Assembly (NCBI RefSeq): GCF_038957035.1 | Contig: NZ_CP152412.1 | Location: 5,948,501-6,012,500, forward strand | Direction of reading: 5' to 3' | Length of the DNA: 64,000 bases | Source of the DNA: Bradyrhizobium sp. B097 | GTDB lineage: Bacteria; Pseudomonadota; Alphaproteobacteria; Rhizobiales; Xanthobacteraceae | In this document: one piece after another, positions 42,298-49,880 of the stretch | Numbering within the stretch: the stretch's first letter is position 1 | Layout of the letters: each line of letters begins with the position of its first letter | The notes under the pieces: model-generated | What the model was told of the DNA's origin: nothing | The model's input: the letters and a program-made list of their open reading frames with translations, nothing else | The model's database searches: none | Made by a program: the position numbers and the translations under genes

Positions 42298-42672
42298 TCA
42301 GCTCTGCACTTCACCACGGCGGGGCAAACCATTCCCGCCGCTGGACCTGAGCGCAAGCTTCTCCTCGATCTTCATTTTCTCGAGCAAAAGGTCGGTCACA
42401 ATCCGGCGCAGCCGTTCATTTTCCAGCCGCAATTCGTCAATACGGTTGTGGACGTGGGGAATACCATCTCGATCATCGGCGCGAGCAGTGAGCTCGGTCA
42501 CAGTACCATTCGGGTGATGGCCGCGTGCAGCCTCCTGCTTGCGCCAGCGGTGAAATGTCATCACGCTAACGCCCAGCACCTTGCACGCTTGGGCTTGTGA
42601 CTGCCCCCGCGCCATGAGTTCCTCGGCCTGCTTGACCTTGGAACTGATCTCGTCAGTTGAATGACGCCTCAT
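42298..42672 (-). CDS. Orphan IS3 OrfA-like transposase protein
   Basis: 124 residues. The helix-turn-helix part (about 5-46: EISSKVKQAEELMARGQSQA, CKVLGVSVMTFHRWRKQ) is the DNA-binding domain of IS3/IS407-type OrfA. A leucine-rich zipper follows (residues 84-103, ENERLRRIVTDLLLEKMKIE). No OrfB with a DDE domain lies downstream (the region ends at the convergent 42283), and no terminal inverted repeats are evident, so it is either a remnant or a domesticated DNA-binding protein. Its zipper is shared by two tiny proteins encoded within 1.3 kb. Confidence 0.75.
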   Translation of the reverse strand: MRRHSTDEISSKVKQAEELMARGQSQAQACKVLGVSVMTFHRWRKQEAARGHHPNGTVTELTARADDRDGIPHVHNRIDELRLENERLRRIVTDLLLEKMKIEEKLALRSSGGNGLPRRGEVQS

Positions 42673-43340
42673 TGGTCATCTCATTGCCCCCTAGATTAGC
42701 AATCATCGCATGGCCTATAAGCTATGTAAATGCAACAGGAAATTCAAATTGAGGATTTCCCGGGGGTCCTTCGGGAGCCTCGAACTTGCCGTAGGCAGCG
42801 CCGCATTGTGCGAAGAAACACCGAAGCTGCAAGGTGTTTACCGGAATATATGAGCAATATTCCTGCCGGAAGACGACCTCACAGAAAAAGTTATACGACT
42901 TTCTGCGCATGACAATTTGATCTGGATAACTGGCGCACCGTTTGCATTCCCGAATGAGAAGCAAATGAGAACATCCAATCGGTCCCGCGACAGATTGTGA
43001 GTGCACCATGCCTCTCCGCGATACCTACGCCGCCGGTCACGCGAGAGTTTCACAACATTCTAACAAATTAATCCCGCGACCTTCGCGTCCGGCAGCTTGC
43101 GGGCACGCTCGCGCAGCGGTAGTTACTAAGACGTTAGGTGTCATGAGAGTTTCAACATATTTGAGGATCATTTTCAGGAAACCTAACACTCATAGCTCGA
43201 TCCGCGAATTATCAATTAGGCGCTTTCCCACCCGAGGCCACCAGGCGGAACCACGACCGCCCGACAATCCGCGAACTATTCTGTGCTGACGCTTGTCAGA
43301 GCCAGCCCTCTGACCAACACATTTTACGAGGATCGACACT
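42673..43340. other. 668-bp AT-richer intergenic region
   Basis: Nothing convincing is coded here; the open frames on both strands have odd composition. GC content is visibly lower than in the flanks. Several motif-like copies occur: TTCTAACAAATTAATC near 43056-43071, GACGTTAGGTG near 43131 and CCTAACACTCATAG near 43180. Confidence 0.4.
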
Positions 43341-43532
43341 ATGGCGCGTCTCAAGGTCTTCGAAGGGAAGCAATCCGTGTCCAGCGAGGCAACCGACGAC
43401 GCCCTGGAACGCCTCGTCGCGGAGAACTCCGAGCTCCGGCACACCGCCGTCGAACTGGTGTTGCAGACGTGGATCCTGCGCGAGCGCCTGTCCTACGTCG
43501 TGGCGCACAAGCCGGTGCGGCAAGAGCACTGA
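43341..43532 (+). CDS. 63-residue coiled-coil protein sharing the OrfA-like zipper
   Basis: MARLKVFEGKQSVSSEATDD is followed by a leucine-rich helix, ENSELRHTAVELVLQTWILR at residues 28-47. GAGG lies 8 nt before the ATG. The helix aligns without gaps with residues 84-103 of the orphan OrfA and with residues 20-39 of the protein at 43728. The helix-turn-helix is absent. A zipper alone could form mixed dimers with OrfA-like proteins; this is inferred. Confidence 0.6.
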   Translation: MARLKVFEGKQSVSSEATDDALERLVAENSELRHTAVELVLQTWILRERLSYVVAHKPVRQEH

Positions 43533-43578
43533 CTGCCCCGCCCTCACGATCACAAATTGTCCACGGCAACCACAGCTA

Positions 43579-43638
43579 GATCGATCCAGCTCGCCCAAAA
43601 CGAGGATCGATCGGGACAACATTCAATTTAAAATTGAA
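43579..43638 (+). terminator. Hairpin GATCGATCC/GGATCGATC followed by an AT-rich palindrome
   Basis: A 9-bp inverted repeat (43579-43587 with 43604-43612, 16-nt loop) downstream of the 63-residue gene is followed by TTCAATTTAAAATTGAA at 43622-43638, a perfect 8-bp-arm palindrome and unusually AT-rich for this genome. It may end transcription or be an operator. The core TTCAATTT recalls Ros/MucR-type boxes of rhizobia. Confidence 0.4.
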
Positions 43639-43727
43639 TTGTCCATAGCAGCAAGCGCCGACATCCTCGCCGGACCGGCTTGGATGTGGCCGCAAATTCT
43701 GCTCAGTGAGAAATAGGCTGACGGACT

Positions 43728-43940
43728 TCAGCTGTGGTGAACCCGGCGCAATGCGGCACGCGGGGCGTTCTGCTCACGCGACATGCCGAACGAACGAGAC
43801 GCGGCTGGGCGCTCGTGGATTTCACGCAACGCGGCGATATCAAGCATCAGCGCAACGACTTCGTTGCGCAGCGATTGATTGGTCGCGAGCAACGCCTCTT
43901 CGATTGGCTGATGCGAATGTTGTACTTTGTGCTGCTTCAT
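43728..43940 (-). CDS. 70-residue coiled-coil protein sharing the OrfA-like zipper
   Basis: Starts MKQHKVQHSHQPIEEALLA and continues with TNQSLRNEVVALMLDIAALR (residues 20-39), the same helix pattern as in the 63-residue protein and OrfA. The C-terminus is basic (REQNAPRAALRRVHHS). GAGGG lies 8 nt before the ATG. An ATTGAAGTTTCAAT palindrome lies 41 bp upstream. Function unknown; a dimerisation partner or regulator is conceivable. Confidence 0.55.
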   Translation of the reverse strand: MKQHKVQHSHQPIEEALLATNQSLRNEVVALMLDIAALREIHERPAASRSFGMSREQNAPRAALRRVHHS

Positions 43941-44430
43941 GGCGCGCCCTCGCTCTGCGGTTAAGGGTATGAGCGATGTGATTGAAGTTTCAATGACAGA
44001 GTTTTAGCTCACGCACATGGAATGCGGTTAATGGGGCAGGTTTGCGACGAACGTGGCTCCGCGTTAAATTTTCTCAACCAGGTTCCACAACCTGATCGCG
44101 AAACGTTCGATCGATGGCCTTATATGTGTCGTCGCGATGGGATGTCAGCGGCAGCGACGCGGCAGGCGGCCAAAGACCGCAGCCGGCACCGACCATGAGG
44201 CGCGAGCAAGAGCATGAAATCATTTGACGATCGTTGATCGCAGCGATCGCGGTCGAAACCGGCGACACGCCTGCCGGCTATCACAATATCGCCGCGTCAA
44301 CGGCTCGCGACGTGATGAGGTGTTCCAGCCTCGAACCAGATATTCCACCACACACGGCGTGCACACACTAAATCTGCTGCTTTCGATCAATCCGTTTTTT
44401 CGCCGCGCATAACAGGTTGAACCGAGCAGC
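43941..44430. other. 490-bp intergenic region
   Basis: No supportable gene. ATTGAAGTTTCAAT at 43981-43994 (6-bp arms, 2-bp centre) is the likely control site of the 70-residue gene. The rest holds nothing I can identify. Confidence 0.4.
43981..43994 (-). promoter_or_regulatory. ATTGAA-GT-TTCAAT palindrome
   Basis: Inverted repeat upstream of the 70-residue coiled-coil gene. It shares the TTCAAT/ATTGAA half-site with the palindrome at 43622-43638, so one regulator could bind both. Confidence 0.4.
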
Positions 44431-44637
44431 ATGGATGCAGCGAACCGACACCGCGTCGTCTGCATTGATCGCAGAATATTTCGATCCGTTTCAGATATCG
44501 GGGCCGCGGATCTGAGCATTCTGATCCGCCCTGACGATGCGGCGGAGGGAATCAACGCCACACATTCGATCATGCAAGATATTCACCTCGATCTCGCCGA
44601 ATGCGACAATGCTATTCTAATTCGAAATGAGCGGTAA
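44431..44637 (+). CDS. Possible 68-residue hypothetical protein
   Basis: MDAANRHRVVCIDRRIFRSV followed by SDIGAADLSILIRPDDAAEG and IMQDIHLDLAECDNAILIRN: a balanced composition that could be a real small soluble protein. No clear ribosome-binding site, no known motif. It may be a chance frame. Confidence 0.3.
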   Translation: MDAANRHRVVCIDRRIFRSVSDIGAADLSILIRPDDAAEGINATHSIMQDIHLDLAECDNAILIRNER

Positions 44638-44777
44638 TGAGGCATTTCGGCTTCATCAGAGGCAGCGAAGCGCCTTCGCGTTCTACATGCGCTTGCACGA
44701 TTGCCACGGCGGACAGCAGCGGATTCGACCAGCCGCCATAAGCATCGCTAATTCGGAACGCGCGTCGCGATCGCGCG

Positions 44778-45035
44778 CTATTTCGATTTCGGAGGCGTGT
44801 CGTCGTCCATCTTGCCGCCATTGGCGACGCATTTGTTGAAATAGTCGCGCTGGTCCTTCCCACCGCCCCTCACGCTGCCGGAAGCGGGATTGCCGGGCTG
44901 CCGCGGTGGAAACGCCCGCGCGACCAAGGCATCGCAGGCGCGTGCGACCTTGGCGTCGATCGCGTGCGCCGGAACGATTGCACAGGACGTGATGATCACG
45001 GCTGAAGCGAACGCAAAACCATTGACAACTCTCAT
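44778..45035 (-). CDS. Small secreted protein, unknown function
   Basis: 85 residues from the ATG at 45035 with GGAG 7 nt upstream. A signal peptide (MRVVNGFAFASAVIITSCAI, cleavage after AHA near residue 25) is followed by ARACDALVARAFPPRQPGNP and KDQRDYFNKCVANGGKMDDD. Two Cys in the mature part may pair. The central PPRQPGNPASGSVRGGG stretch looks flexible. Convergent or cotranscribed with the epimerase upstream (62 bp). No family recognised. Confidence 0.65.
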   Translation of the reverse strand: MRVVNGFAFASAVIITSCAIVPAHAIDAKVARACDALVARAFPPRQPGNPASGSVRGGGKDQRDYFNKCVANGGKMDDDTPPKSK

Positions 45036-45097
45036 TGCCACACTCCGTTCCACGCCGAGCCAGGTTTTTCTCGAGCCGGAATTCGCTAACGAGCGCA

Positions 45098-46126
45098 CTA
45101 CGTCCGATCGACGTTGTGATAAGCCCGATACCAGGCGACAAATTTGGCAATGCCGTCCTCGATCCGCGTCTGCGGCCGAAAGCCGATTTCACGCTCCAGA
45201 TCGGAGACATCGGCTGACGTCTCCAGGACATCCCCAGGTTGCATTGGCAACAACTGCTTTTCGGCCTGCCGGCCGAAGCCCTGCTCGAGCAGCGCCACCA
45301 CATGCATCAGTTCTTCCGGCCTGGAGTTGCCGATATTGTAGACGCGCCAGGGTGCCTTGCTCGAACCCGGATCGGGATGCGCGCCCGACCAGTTGACGTC
45401 GCCCTCGGGCGCGCGGCCGATAAGGCGCACCATCGCCTCGACGACATCATCGACATAGGTGAAGTCGCGCCGCATGTTGCCGTTGTTGAACAGCTGAATC
45501 GGCTTCCCCTTGGTGATCGCGTCCGCAAACTTATAGAGCGCCATGTCCGGCCGATACCACGCCCCATAGACGGTGAAGAACCGCAGCCCAGTCGTCGGGA
45601 TGCGATAGAGGTGGCTGTAGGAATGGGCGAGCAGTTCGTTGGCCTTCTTGGTCGCGGCATACAGGCTGACCGGATGATCGACGTTGTCGTGGACCGAGAA
45701 CGGCAGCTTGGTGTTGGCGCCATAGACCGACGATGACGACGCAAACAGCAGATGGCGGCACGCCGTATGCCGGCAGCCCTCGAGGACGTTGACGAAGCCC
45801 TCCAGATTGGAATCCACGTAGGCCTGCGGGTTCTGCAGGGAATAGCGCACGCCGGCCTGGGCAGCGAGATGCACCACGACCTCGAAGCGATAGCGCTCGA
45901 ACAGCGCCTTCATCCCGGCGCGGTCGGCGAGGTCGAGTTCCAGGAAGGTGAAGCCACGGTGCTGCTTGAGCAGATCGAGCCGCGCCTGCTTGAGCGCCGG
46001 ATCATAATACTGGTTCAGATTGTCGATGCCGATGACCGGCTGCCCTGCCCGCAGCAAATGCTCCGCCAGATGGAAGCCGATAAAGCCGGCACAGCCCGTG
46101 ACGAGTAGATTGCCTGCGATCACCAC
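45098..46126 (-). CDS. NAD-dependent nucleotide-sugar epimerase (UDP-glucuronate 4-epimerase type)
   Basis: 342 residues if translation starts at the GTG at 46126; the next GTG (46123) or an in-frame start at 46168 are alternatives. Short-chain extended fold: NLLVTGCAGFIGFHLAEHLL (GxxGxxG), VIGIDNLNQYYDPALKQARL (NAD-binding Asp), VVHLAAQAGVRYSLQNPQAY, FASSSSVYGANTKLPFS (Ser) and SLYAATKKANELLAHSYSHL (YxxxK), then TVYGAWYRPDMALYKFADAI. The DNLNxYYDPxLKxxR pattern is typical of UDP-glucuronate 4-epimerases, which make UDP-galacturonate. This suits the galacturonate-containing EPS of bradyrhizobia. It needs UDP-glucuronate made elsewhere. Confidence 0.88.
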   Translation of the reverse strand: MVIAGNLLVTGCAGFIGFHLAEHLLRAGQPVIGIDNLNQYYDPALKQARLDLLKQHRGFTFLELDLADRAGMKALFERYRFEVVVHLAAQAGVRYSLQNPQAYVDSNLEGFVNVLEGCRHTACRHLLFASSSSVYGANTKLPFSVHDNVDHPVSLYAATKKANELLAHSYSHLYRIPTTGLRFFTVYGAWYRPDMALYKFADAITKGKPIQLFNNGNMRRDFTYVDDVVEAMVRLIGRAPEGDVNWSGAHPDPGSSKAPWRVYNIGNSRPEELMHVVALLEQGFGRQAEKQLLPMQPGDVLETSADVSDLEREIGFRPQTRIEDGIAKFVAWYRAYHNVDRT

Positions 46127-46220
46127 GTTTCGCCTGTGCCTTTCGCCTTGCGCCGGACCAGGCCGCACACGCCGTCAGGTGCGGGCCGCAGCTTCGGCTT
46201 GGCGTTGCGGCCGCGGCGCG

Positions 46221-46637
46221 TCAGTTGCTGGCGGCCGGAGGTTTGTAGTCCGGAAAGCGGCTCAGTACCGCGGCCTTCATGAACTTGAAGTGTGCAATCT
46301 CGGTCGCCAATTCCTTCAGCCGACGCTGGCCGTTGGAGATCTCGGCGTCAAACAGGTCTTGATGATAGTTGTCAAGCGCCTCGCGTTCCAGATACTCGTC
46401 GGTGCCGTTGCCCAGCGTCACCGCGGCGCGGGCCAGAACATCGTCGACACGGCGGCCAAGGCCGGATTGCTCGCTTTCGGCCGCCTGCAACGCGGCCTCG
46501 ATCGCGGCCATGATCGATCCGATCCGGGCGCGATCGGTCTCGGCATCGCGTTCGGCCGAACGTGCCTTGAAACCTTCCTCGCTCCGCCGCGACCTGATCA
46601 GGTCATGCGCGCGAGCCCGCAAAAACAGCTGAAACAT
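46221..46637 (-). CDS. Helical hypothetical protein
   Basis: 138 residues, charged and helical: RSAERDAETDRARIGSIMAA, IEAALQAAESEQSGLGRRVD and YLEREALDNYHQDLFDAEIS, then LKELATEIAHFKFMKAAVLS. No signal peptide or membrane segment; likely a coiled-coil soluble protein. Codon use fits the host. Unknown function. Confidence 0.6.
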   Translation of the reverse strand: MFQLFLRARAHDLIRSRRSEEGFKARSAERDAETDRARIGSIMAAIEAALQAAESEQSGLGRRVDDVLARAAVTLGNGTDEYLEREALDNYHQDLFDAEISNGQRRLKELATEIAHFKFMKAAVLSRFPDYKPPAASN

Positions 46638-46692
46638 CTGTCAGTATCCGGTTCGGGCCCACTCAGGCAGTATCGCTCAAAGTCGCCCGGTC

Positions 46693-46968
46693 TTAGTTAA
46701 AAAAGAGTGAATTATCCTGTTGCCCGGCCCTCAGATCGGCCTTCCACTTGATCCAGGCCTTGTCGTGCTTGTCATAGAGCTCGACCCACCGTCCCTCGAT
46801 GGCCGACGGCACCAGCTCCGCATCGTGGACTTCCCCGCCCAGCACCGGCAGGGAGGCGTCCAGTCCCTCGAATTCCGACGTCTCTTCAAGCGTGAGGCCG
46901 ACCAGCACGCGCCGTCCACTGACATCGACGACATACCGCCTTGGCGAATGCCCCCTGAGATCACTCAT
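46693..46968 (-). CDS. Small conserved-looking hypothetical protein
   Basis: 91 residues from the ATG at 46968; the frame upstream is Cys/Arg-rich and improbable. YVVDVSGRRVLVGLTLEETS and GGEVHDAELVPSAIEGRWVE suggest a small beta-rich fold, and the end is basic-aromatic (KHDKAWIKWKADLRAG). No recognised family. Confidence 0.55.
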   Translation of the reverse strand: MSDLRGHSPRRYVVDVSGRRVLVGLTLEETSEFEGLDASLPVLGGEVHDAELVPSAIEGRWVELYDKHDKAWIKWKADLRAGQQDNSLFFN

Positions 46969-47125
46969 GCGTGCAAGTTCCCTCACGATGCGCGGGCCAA
47001 CGGCAACACCTCGCCGGCACGCGAACCCAGCCCGGCTGCCGCAACGAAGACAAGATGACCGATTGCATGTCGCCCGCCAACCCCAACTCACGCCACTGTC
47101 GCGCTACCTCTGCCGAGCTAGCCCG

Positions 47126-47323
47126 CTAGAACGCGCGGCGCATGTGGCCGAATGCCGTGAGCGGCTGTTCCCGCCTCGCCGATTTGGCGGCTGGCGGCGC
47201 CACGTAGGGCGCATAGATCCGATATTGCGCGCGGCGCTTGTGCGATCGCCACGCGCGCGCGGCGAAACCGGAGAAGAAGCCGGCGACGAACGCCGCCGCA
47301 AGGCTGAGAACGGGAGAAAGCAT
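47126..47323 (-). CDS. Small single-pass membrane protein
   Basis: 65 residues from the ATG at 47323. One membrane helix (SPVLSLAAAFVAGFFSGFAA) is followed by a very basic tail (RAWRSHKRRAQYRIYAPYVA). This is a common layout for small inner-membrane proteins. TTAACATTCG-type motif near 47352-47361 upstream. Unknown function. Confidence 0.45.
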   Translation of the reverse strand: MLSPVLSLAAAFVAGFFSGFAARAWRSHKRRAQYRIYAPYVAPPAAKSARREQPLTAFGHMRRAF

Positions 47324-47487
47324 CACAGTCGTCCATGTTAGATCGGATGTTATTAACATTCGGAGTTGTGACGACATCATGATTGCGCGCGCCGAAAGAA
47401 TGTTCAGCCGCTGGAATTTTTTGTGCAATCGAACGGCGCAACAATGATCGGGCGCCCACATCGGTTGTTCTCGCGCGCGAGGCGCCC

Positions 47488-47664
47488 TCAGGAGAACCAC
47501 CACAGCATGAATTTCAGGAACATCGAGCTGAGCAGATAAATCCACCCCGCCATCGCCAGCAGCGTCAGTCCGACGAAGGCGCCTGAAACGCTTTTCTCCT
47601 TGAGACGCGCCAACAGCGAGTTTTTTTCTTCTTGCGGATAGAACATCTCAAGCTCAAGACGCAT
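47488..47664 (-). CDS. Small single-pass membrane protein
   Basis: 58 residues from the ATG at 47664. A charged amphipathic start (LEMFYPQEEKNSLLARLKEK) leads into a long hydrophobic stretch (GAFVGLTLLAMAGWIYLLSS, then MFLKFMLWWF). Probably membrane-anchored with a cytoplasmic N-terminus. No family known to me. Confidence 0.5.
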   Translation of the reverse strand: MRLELEMFYPQEEKNSLLARLKEKSVSGAFVGLTLLAMAGWIYLLSSMFLKFMLWWFS

Positions 47665-47673
47665 CTGATTCAA

Positions 47674-48117
47674 ATCAGCTAGCAGCCAATTTCGATGATC
47701 TCATGACGCGTCACGGCAGCAATTCGCTTCGCCGTCACAGATCTCGGCTGCAAAATCTCGTGAACGCGCGGGCCGTCGACGACGATTCCTGGCTCACGTG
47801 CTGGCTGACAAAGTCTCGGCTGACAAAGTCTTGGCTCAAGAAAATTCCGCGTGACATGGTCAGCGATCGGCTCCCGCGACCTCAGCAGTCCGCGCGCCGG
47901 AATTTTCAGTTGCGTGATATTGCGTTCTGCGCCGCGGATGCGCGTCGCGCGTCAAACCGACCGTCGAGCCGGCGAATGCCGTGCGACCGCGTGCGCGATG
48001 GCGGTGGCGAGATGCAGGCGTGACCGACCGCACACCCCGCAAGCGTATGGTGGCCGCTCTGCTTGTATCTCAGTTTAACAATCAAGACCTCGCATGCGGG
48101 AGACCGCGATCGCAGCG
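47674..48117. other. 444-bp intergenic region with a short tandem repeat
   Basis: No supportable gene. GGCTGACAAAGTCTC and GGCTGACAAAGTCTT lie side by side at 47803-47832 (15-bp units), with a decayed third unit (GGCTCAAGAAA) following. Nothing else recognised. Confidence 0.4.
47803..47832. repeat. Two tandem 15-bp repeats
   Basis: The units differ only at their last base; a partial unit follows at 47833. Probably replication slippage. The stretch can be read through in one frame, but no gene is supported. Confidence 0.6.
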
Positions 48118-48270
48118 TCACACCCGGAAAAAGGCGAACCGGACCATTCCGGGGATCAAGACTGCGAGCCCGGTCGAGGCCGTGAGCAGCGCGAGAACTG
48201 AAGGTGCGGGCTCGGCCTGGCGCGCCTCGGTCGGGGTTTCGATGATCCGACCGGGTCGTACCTCCGCCAT
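48118..48270 (-). CDS. 50-residue membrane protein, below usual ORF length
   Basis: ATG at 48270 with AGAGG 6 nt upstream, stop TGA at 48118. MAEVRPGRIIETPTEARQAE is a charged cytoplasmic head, followed by one helix (SVLALLTASTGLAVLIPGMV) and a short basic-aromatic end (RFAFFRV). The good ribosome site, the clean topology and my recollection of like-sized proteins in Bradyrhizobium suggest a real gene. Function unknown. Divergent from the Ku gene. Confidence 0.6.
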   Translation of the reverse strand: MAEVRPGRIIETPTEARQAEPAPSVLALLTASTGLAVLIPGMVRFAFFRV

Positions 48271-48524
48271 GGCGACCTCTTTGGTTAAGTGCCTGAAATT
48301 CCGGCGGTTGCCGCCCCCTTCTGAAGGCCAACGCGCGCTTCGGAGTGAGGTTCCGGGCCGCTTGACGGCTGTCCAATGGCCATTGCCGCCGCAGCGTCAA
48401 ACGGGCGCAGGCTTGGGGCCACGGTTAACGCCGTTGCCAGATTCACCGGGCCGCGTTGTTTCAAACCGGGGTTCCCGGTGTTATCCTCGATCGTTCCGTC
48501 GGTTGCGTAATCGGAGTTTTCCCT

Positions 48525-49502
48525 ATGGCCCCCCGCGCCAACTGGAAGGGCTTTTTGCGCCTTTCGCTCGTGACTTGCCCGGTTGCCCTGTACCCGGCGA
48601 CGTCGGATACCGAGAAGGTCTCCTTCAACCAGATCAACCGCAAGACCGGCCACCGGATCAAATACGCCAAGGTCGATGCGGAGACCGGCGAGGAAGTCTC
48701 CACCGACGACATCATGAAGGGCTACAAGGTCGACACCGACACCTATATCGAGGTCACCAAGGAAGAGCTCGACGACATCGCGCTGGATTCGACCCGCACC
48801 ATCGAGATCGACGAATTCGTGCCGCGCAGCGAGATCGACAGCCGCTATCTGATCCGCCCTTATTATCTCGTTCCCGACGGCAAGGTCGGCCACGACGCCT
48901 TCGCGGTGATCCGCGAGACCATCCGCAGTATGGACAAGGTCGCGATCGGCCGCGTGGTGCTGACCAACCGCGAGCACATCATCGCGCTCGAGCCGCTCGA
49001 CAACGGGCTGATGGGCACGCTGTTGCGTTACCCCTATGAGGTGCGCAGCGAGAAGGAATATTTCGACGACATCCAGGATGTGAAGATCACCAAGGATATG
49101 CTCGATCTCGCCAAGCACATCGTCGAGCAGAAGTCCGCCGAGTTCGATCCGGAGGATTTCGAGGATCGCTACGAGCAGGCGTTGATCGACCTGATCAACC
49201 AGAAGCGCAACGGCATCAAGATCGCCAAGCCCGCGGCGAAGACGGGCGGCAATGTCATCAACCTGATGGACGCGCTGAAGAAGAGCCTCGTCAACGAGAA
49301 GCAGGCAGCTCCCGCCAAGGCCGAGGTAAAGGCGGCGAAAGGCAAGAAGCCGAAGAAGCGCATCGAGGGCCAGCGCGAGATGCTGCTGCCGATCTCGGGC
49401 AGCGGCAAGCGCGAGCCCAAGGAGGCCGTCAAGCCCGAGCCGAAGAAGGCCGAGAAGCCGGCGCGTACGCAAGGCACCGCGGCGCGGAAGAAGGCGGGCT
49501 GA
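48525..49502 (+). CDS. ku: Bacterial Ku, non-homologous end-joining protein
   Basis: 325 residues from the ATG at 48525 with GGAG upstream; an in-frame start at 48456 would add improbable residues. The Ku core begins MAPRANWKGFLRLSLVTCPV and continues with KVSFNQINRKTGHRIKYAKV, DAETGEEVSTDDIMKGYKVD and IRPYYLVPDGKVGHDAFAVI, then IALEPLDNGLMGTLLRYPYE. The last 75 residues are Lys/Pro/Ala-rich (KPKKRIEGQREMLLPISGSG and KPEPKKAEKPARTQGTAARK), typical of the extended DNA-contacting tail. It binds double-strand ends and recruits LigD; no ligD gene lies within the window. Confidence 0.96.
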   Translation: MAPRANWKGFLRLSLVTCPVALYPATSDTEKVSFNQINRKTGHRIKYAKVDAETGEEVSTDDIMKGYKVDTDTYIEVTKEELDDIALDSTRTIEIDEFVPRSEIDSRYLIRPYYLVPDGKVGHDAFAVIRETIRSMDKVAIGRVVLTNREHIIALEPLDNGLMGTLLRYPYEVRSEKEYFDDIQDVKITKDMLDLAKHIVEQKSAEFDPEDFEDRYEQALIDLINQKRNGIKIAKPAAKTGGNVINLMDALKKSLVNEKQAAPAKAEVKAAKGKKPKKRIEGQREMLLPISGSGKREPKEAVKPEPKKAEKPARTQGTAARKKAG

Positions 49503-49715
49503 GGTCGCGGCGCTGCCGCAGGCGACCGGCTAGACCATGAAGCTATCGGAGGACGCCCAGCAGACGGCGCGCTGGCAGTTCCGGTTGAGCATCTGATCAA
49601 GGCGGAGAACGAGGTGCCGGCGGGCCGATGTTCGCGCGCAGCGCGATGTTTCGCGCGTTGAATGGAGACGGCGGAGGCGACTGAATCAGAAGGTGTGAAG
49701 CGTGTCCGGTGGCGC

Positions 49716-49880
49716 TTACTTGAATGCCGAACTGACGGCGGTGAATTGGCCGCTCACGGTGGTGCCGATGCCTCTGACGCCGGCGACGATCACGATGCTG
49801 ATGCCGCCGGCAATGATGGCGTATTCGATCGCCGTAGCCCCGACGTCATCGCGCAGAAATCTTGCAAGCAACGCGCGCAT
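49716..49880 (-). CDS. Flp/Fap-type IVb pilin precursor, orphan
   Basis: 54 residues from the ATG at 49880; GAGC-type weak ribosome site. The short leader (RALLARFLRDDVG) ends before ATAIEYAIIAGGISIVIVAG, with Glu5 of the mature helix and the Tyr next to it as in Flp pilins; prepilin peptidase would cut after Gly14. No tad/cpa assembly genes are nearby, so it depends on a system elsewhere. It may make an adhesive pilus subunit. Confidence 0.88.
   Translation of the reverse strand: MRALLARFLRDDVGATAIEYAIIAGGISIVIVAGVRGIGTTVSGQFTAVSSAFK

Noticed and set aside
42298..42672. A complete IS3 insertion sequence
   Set aside because: Only an OrfA-like gene is found. No OrfB with a DDE domain and no clear terminal inverted repeats or target duplication.
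42722..43009. A 95-residue Cys-rich frame in the AT-richer pocket
   Set aside because: No signal peptide, ribosome site or recognisable pattern; codon use differs from the genome.
48525..49502. A full Ku-LigD repair operon
   Set aside because: Only Ku is present; neighbouring genes are unrelated and no ATP-dependent ligase was seen in the window.
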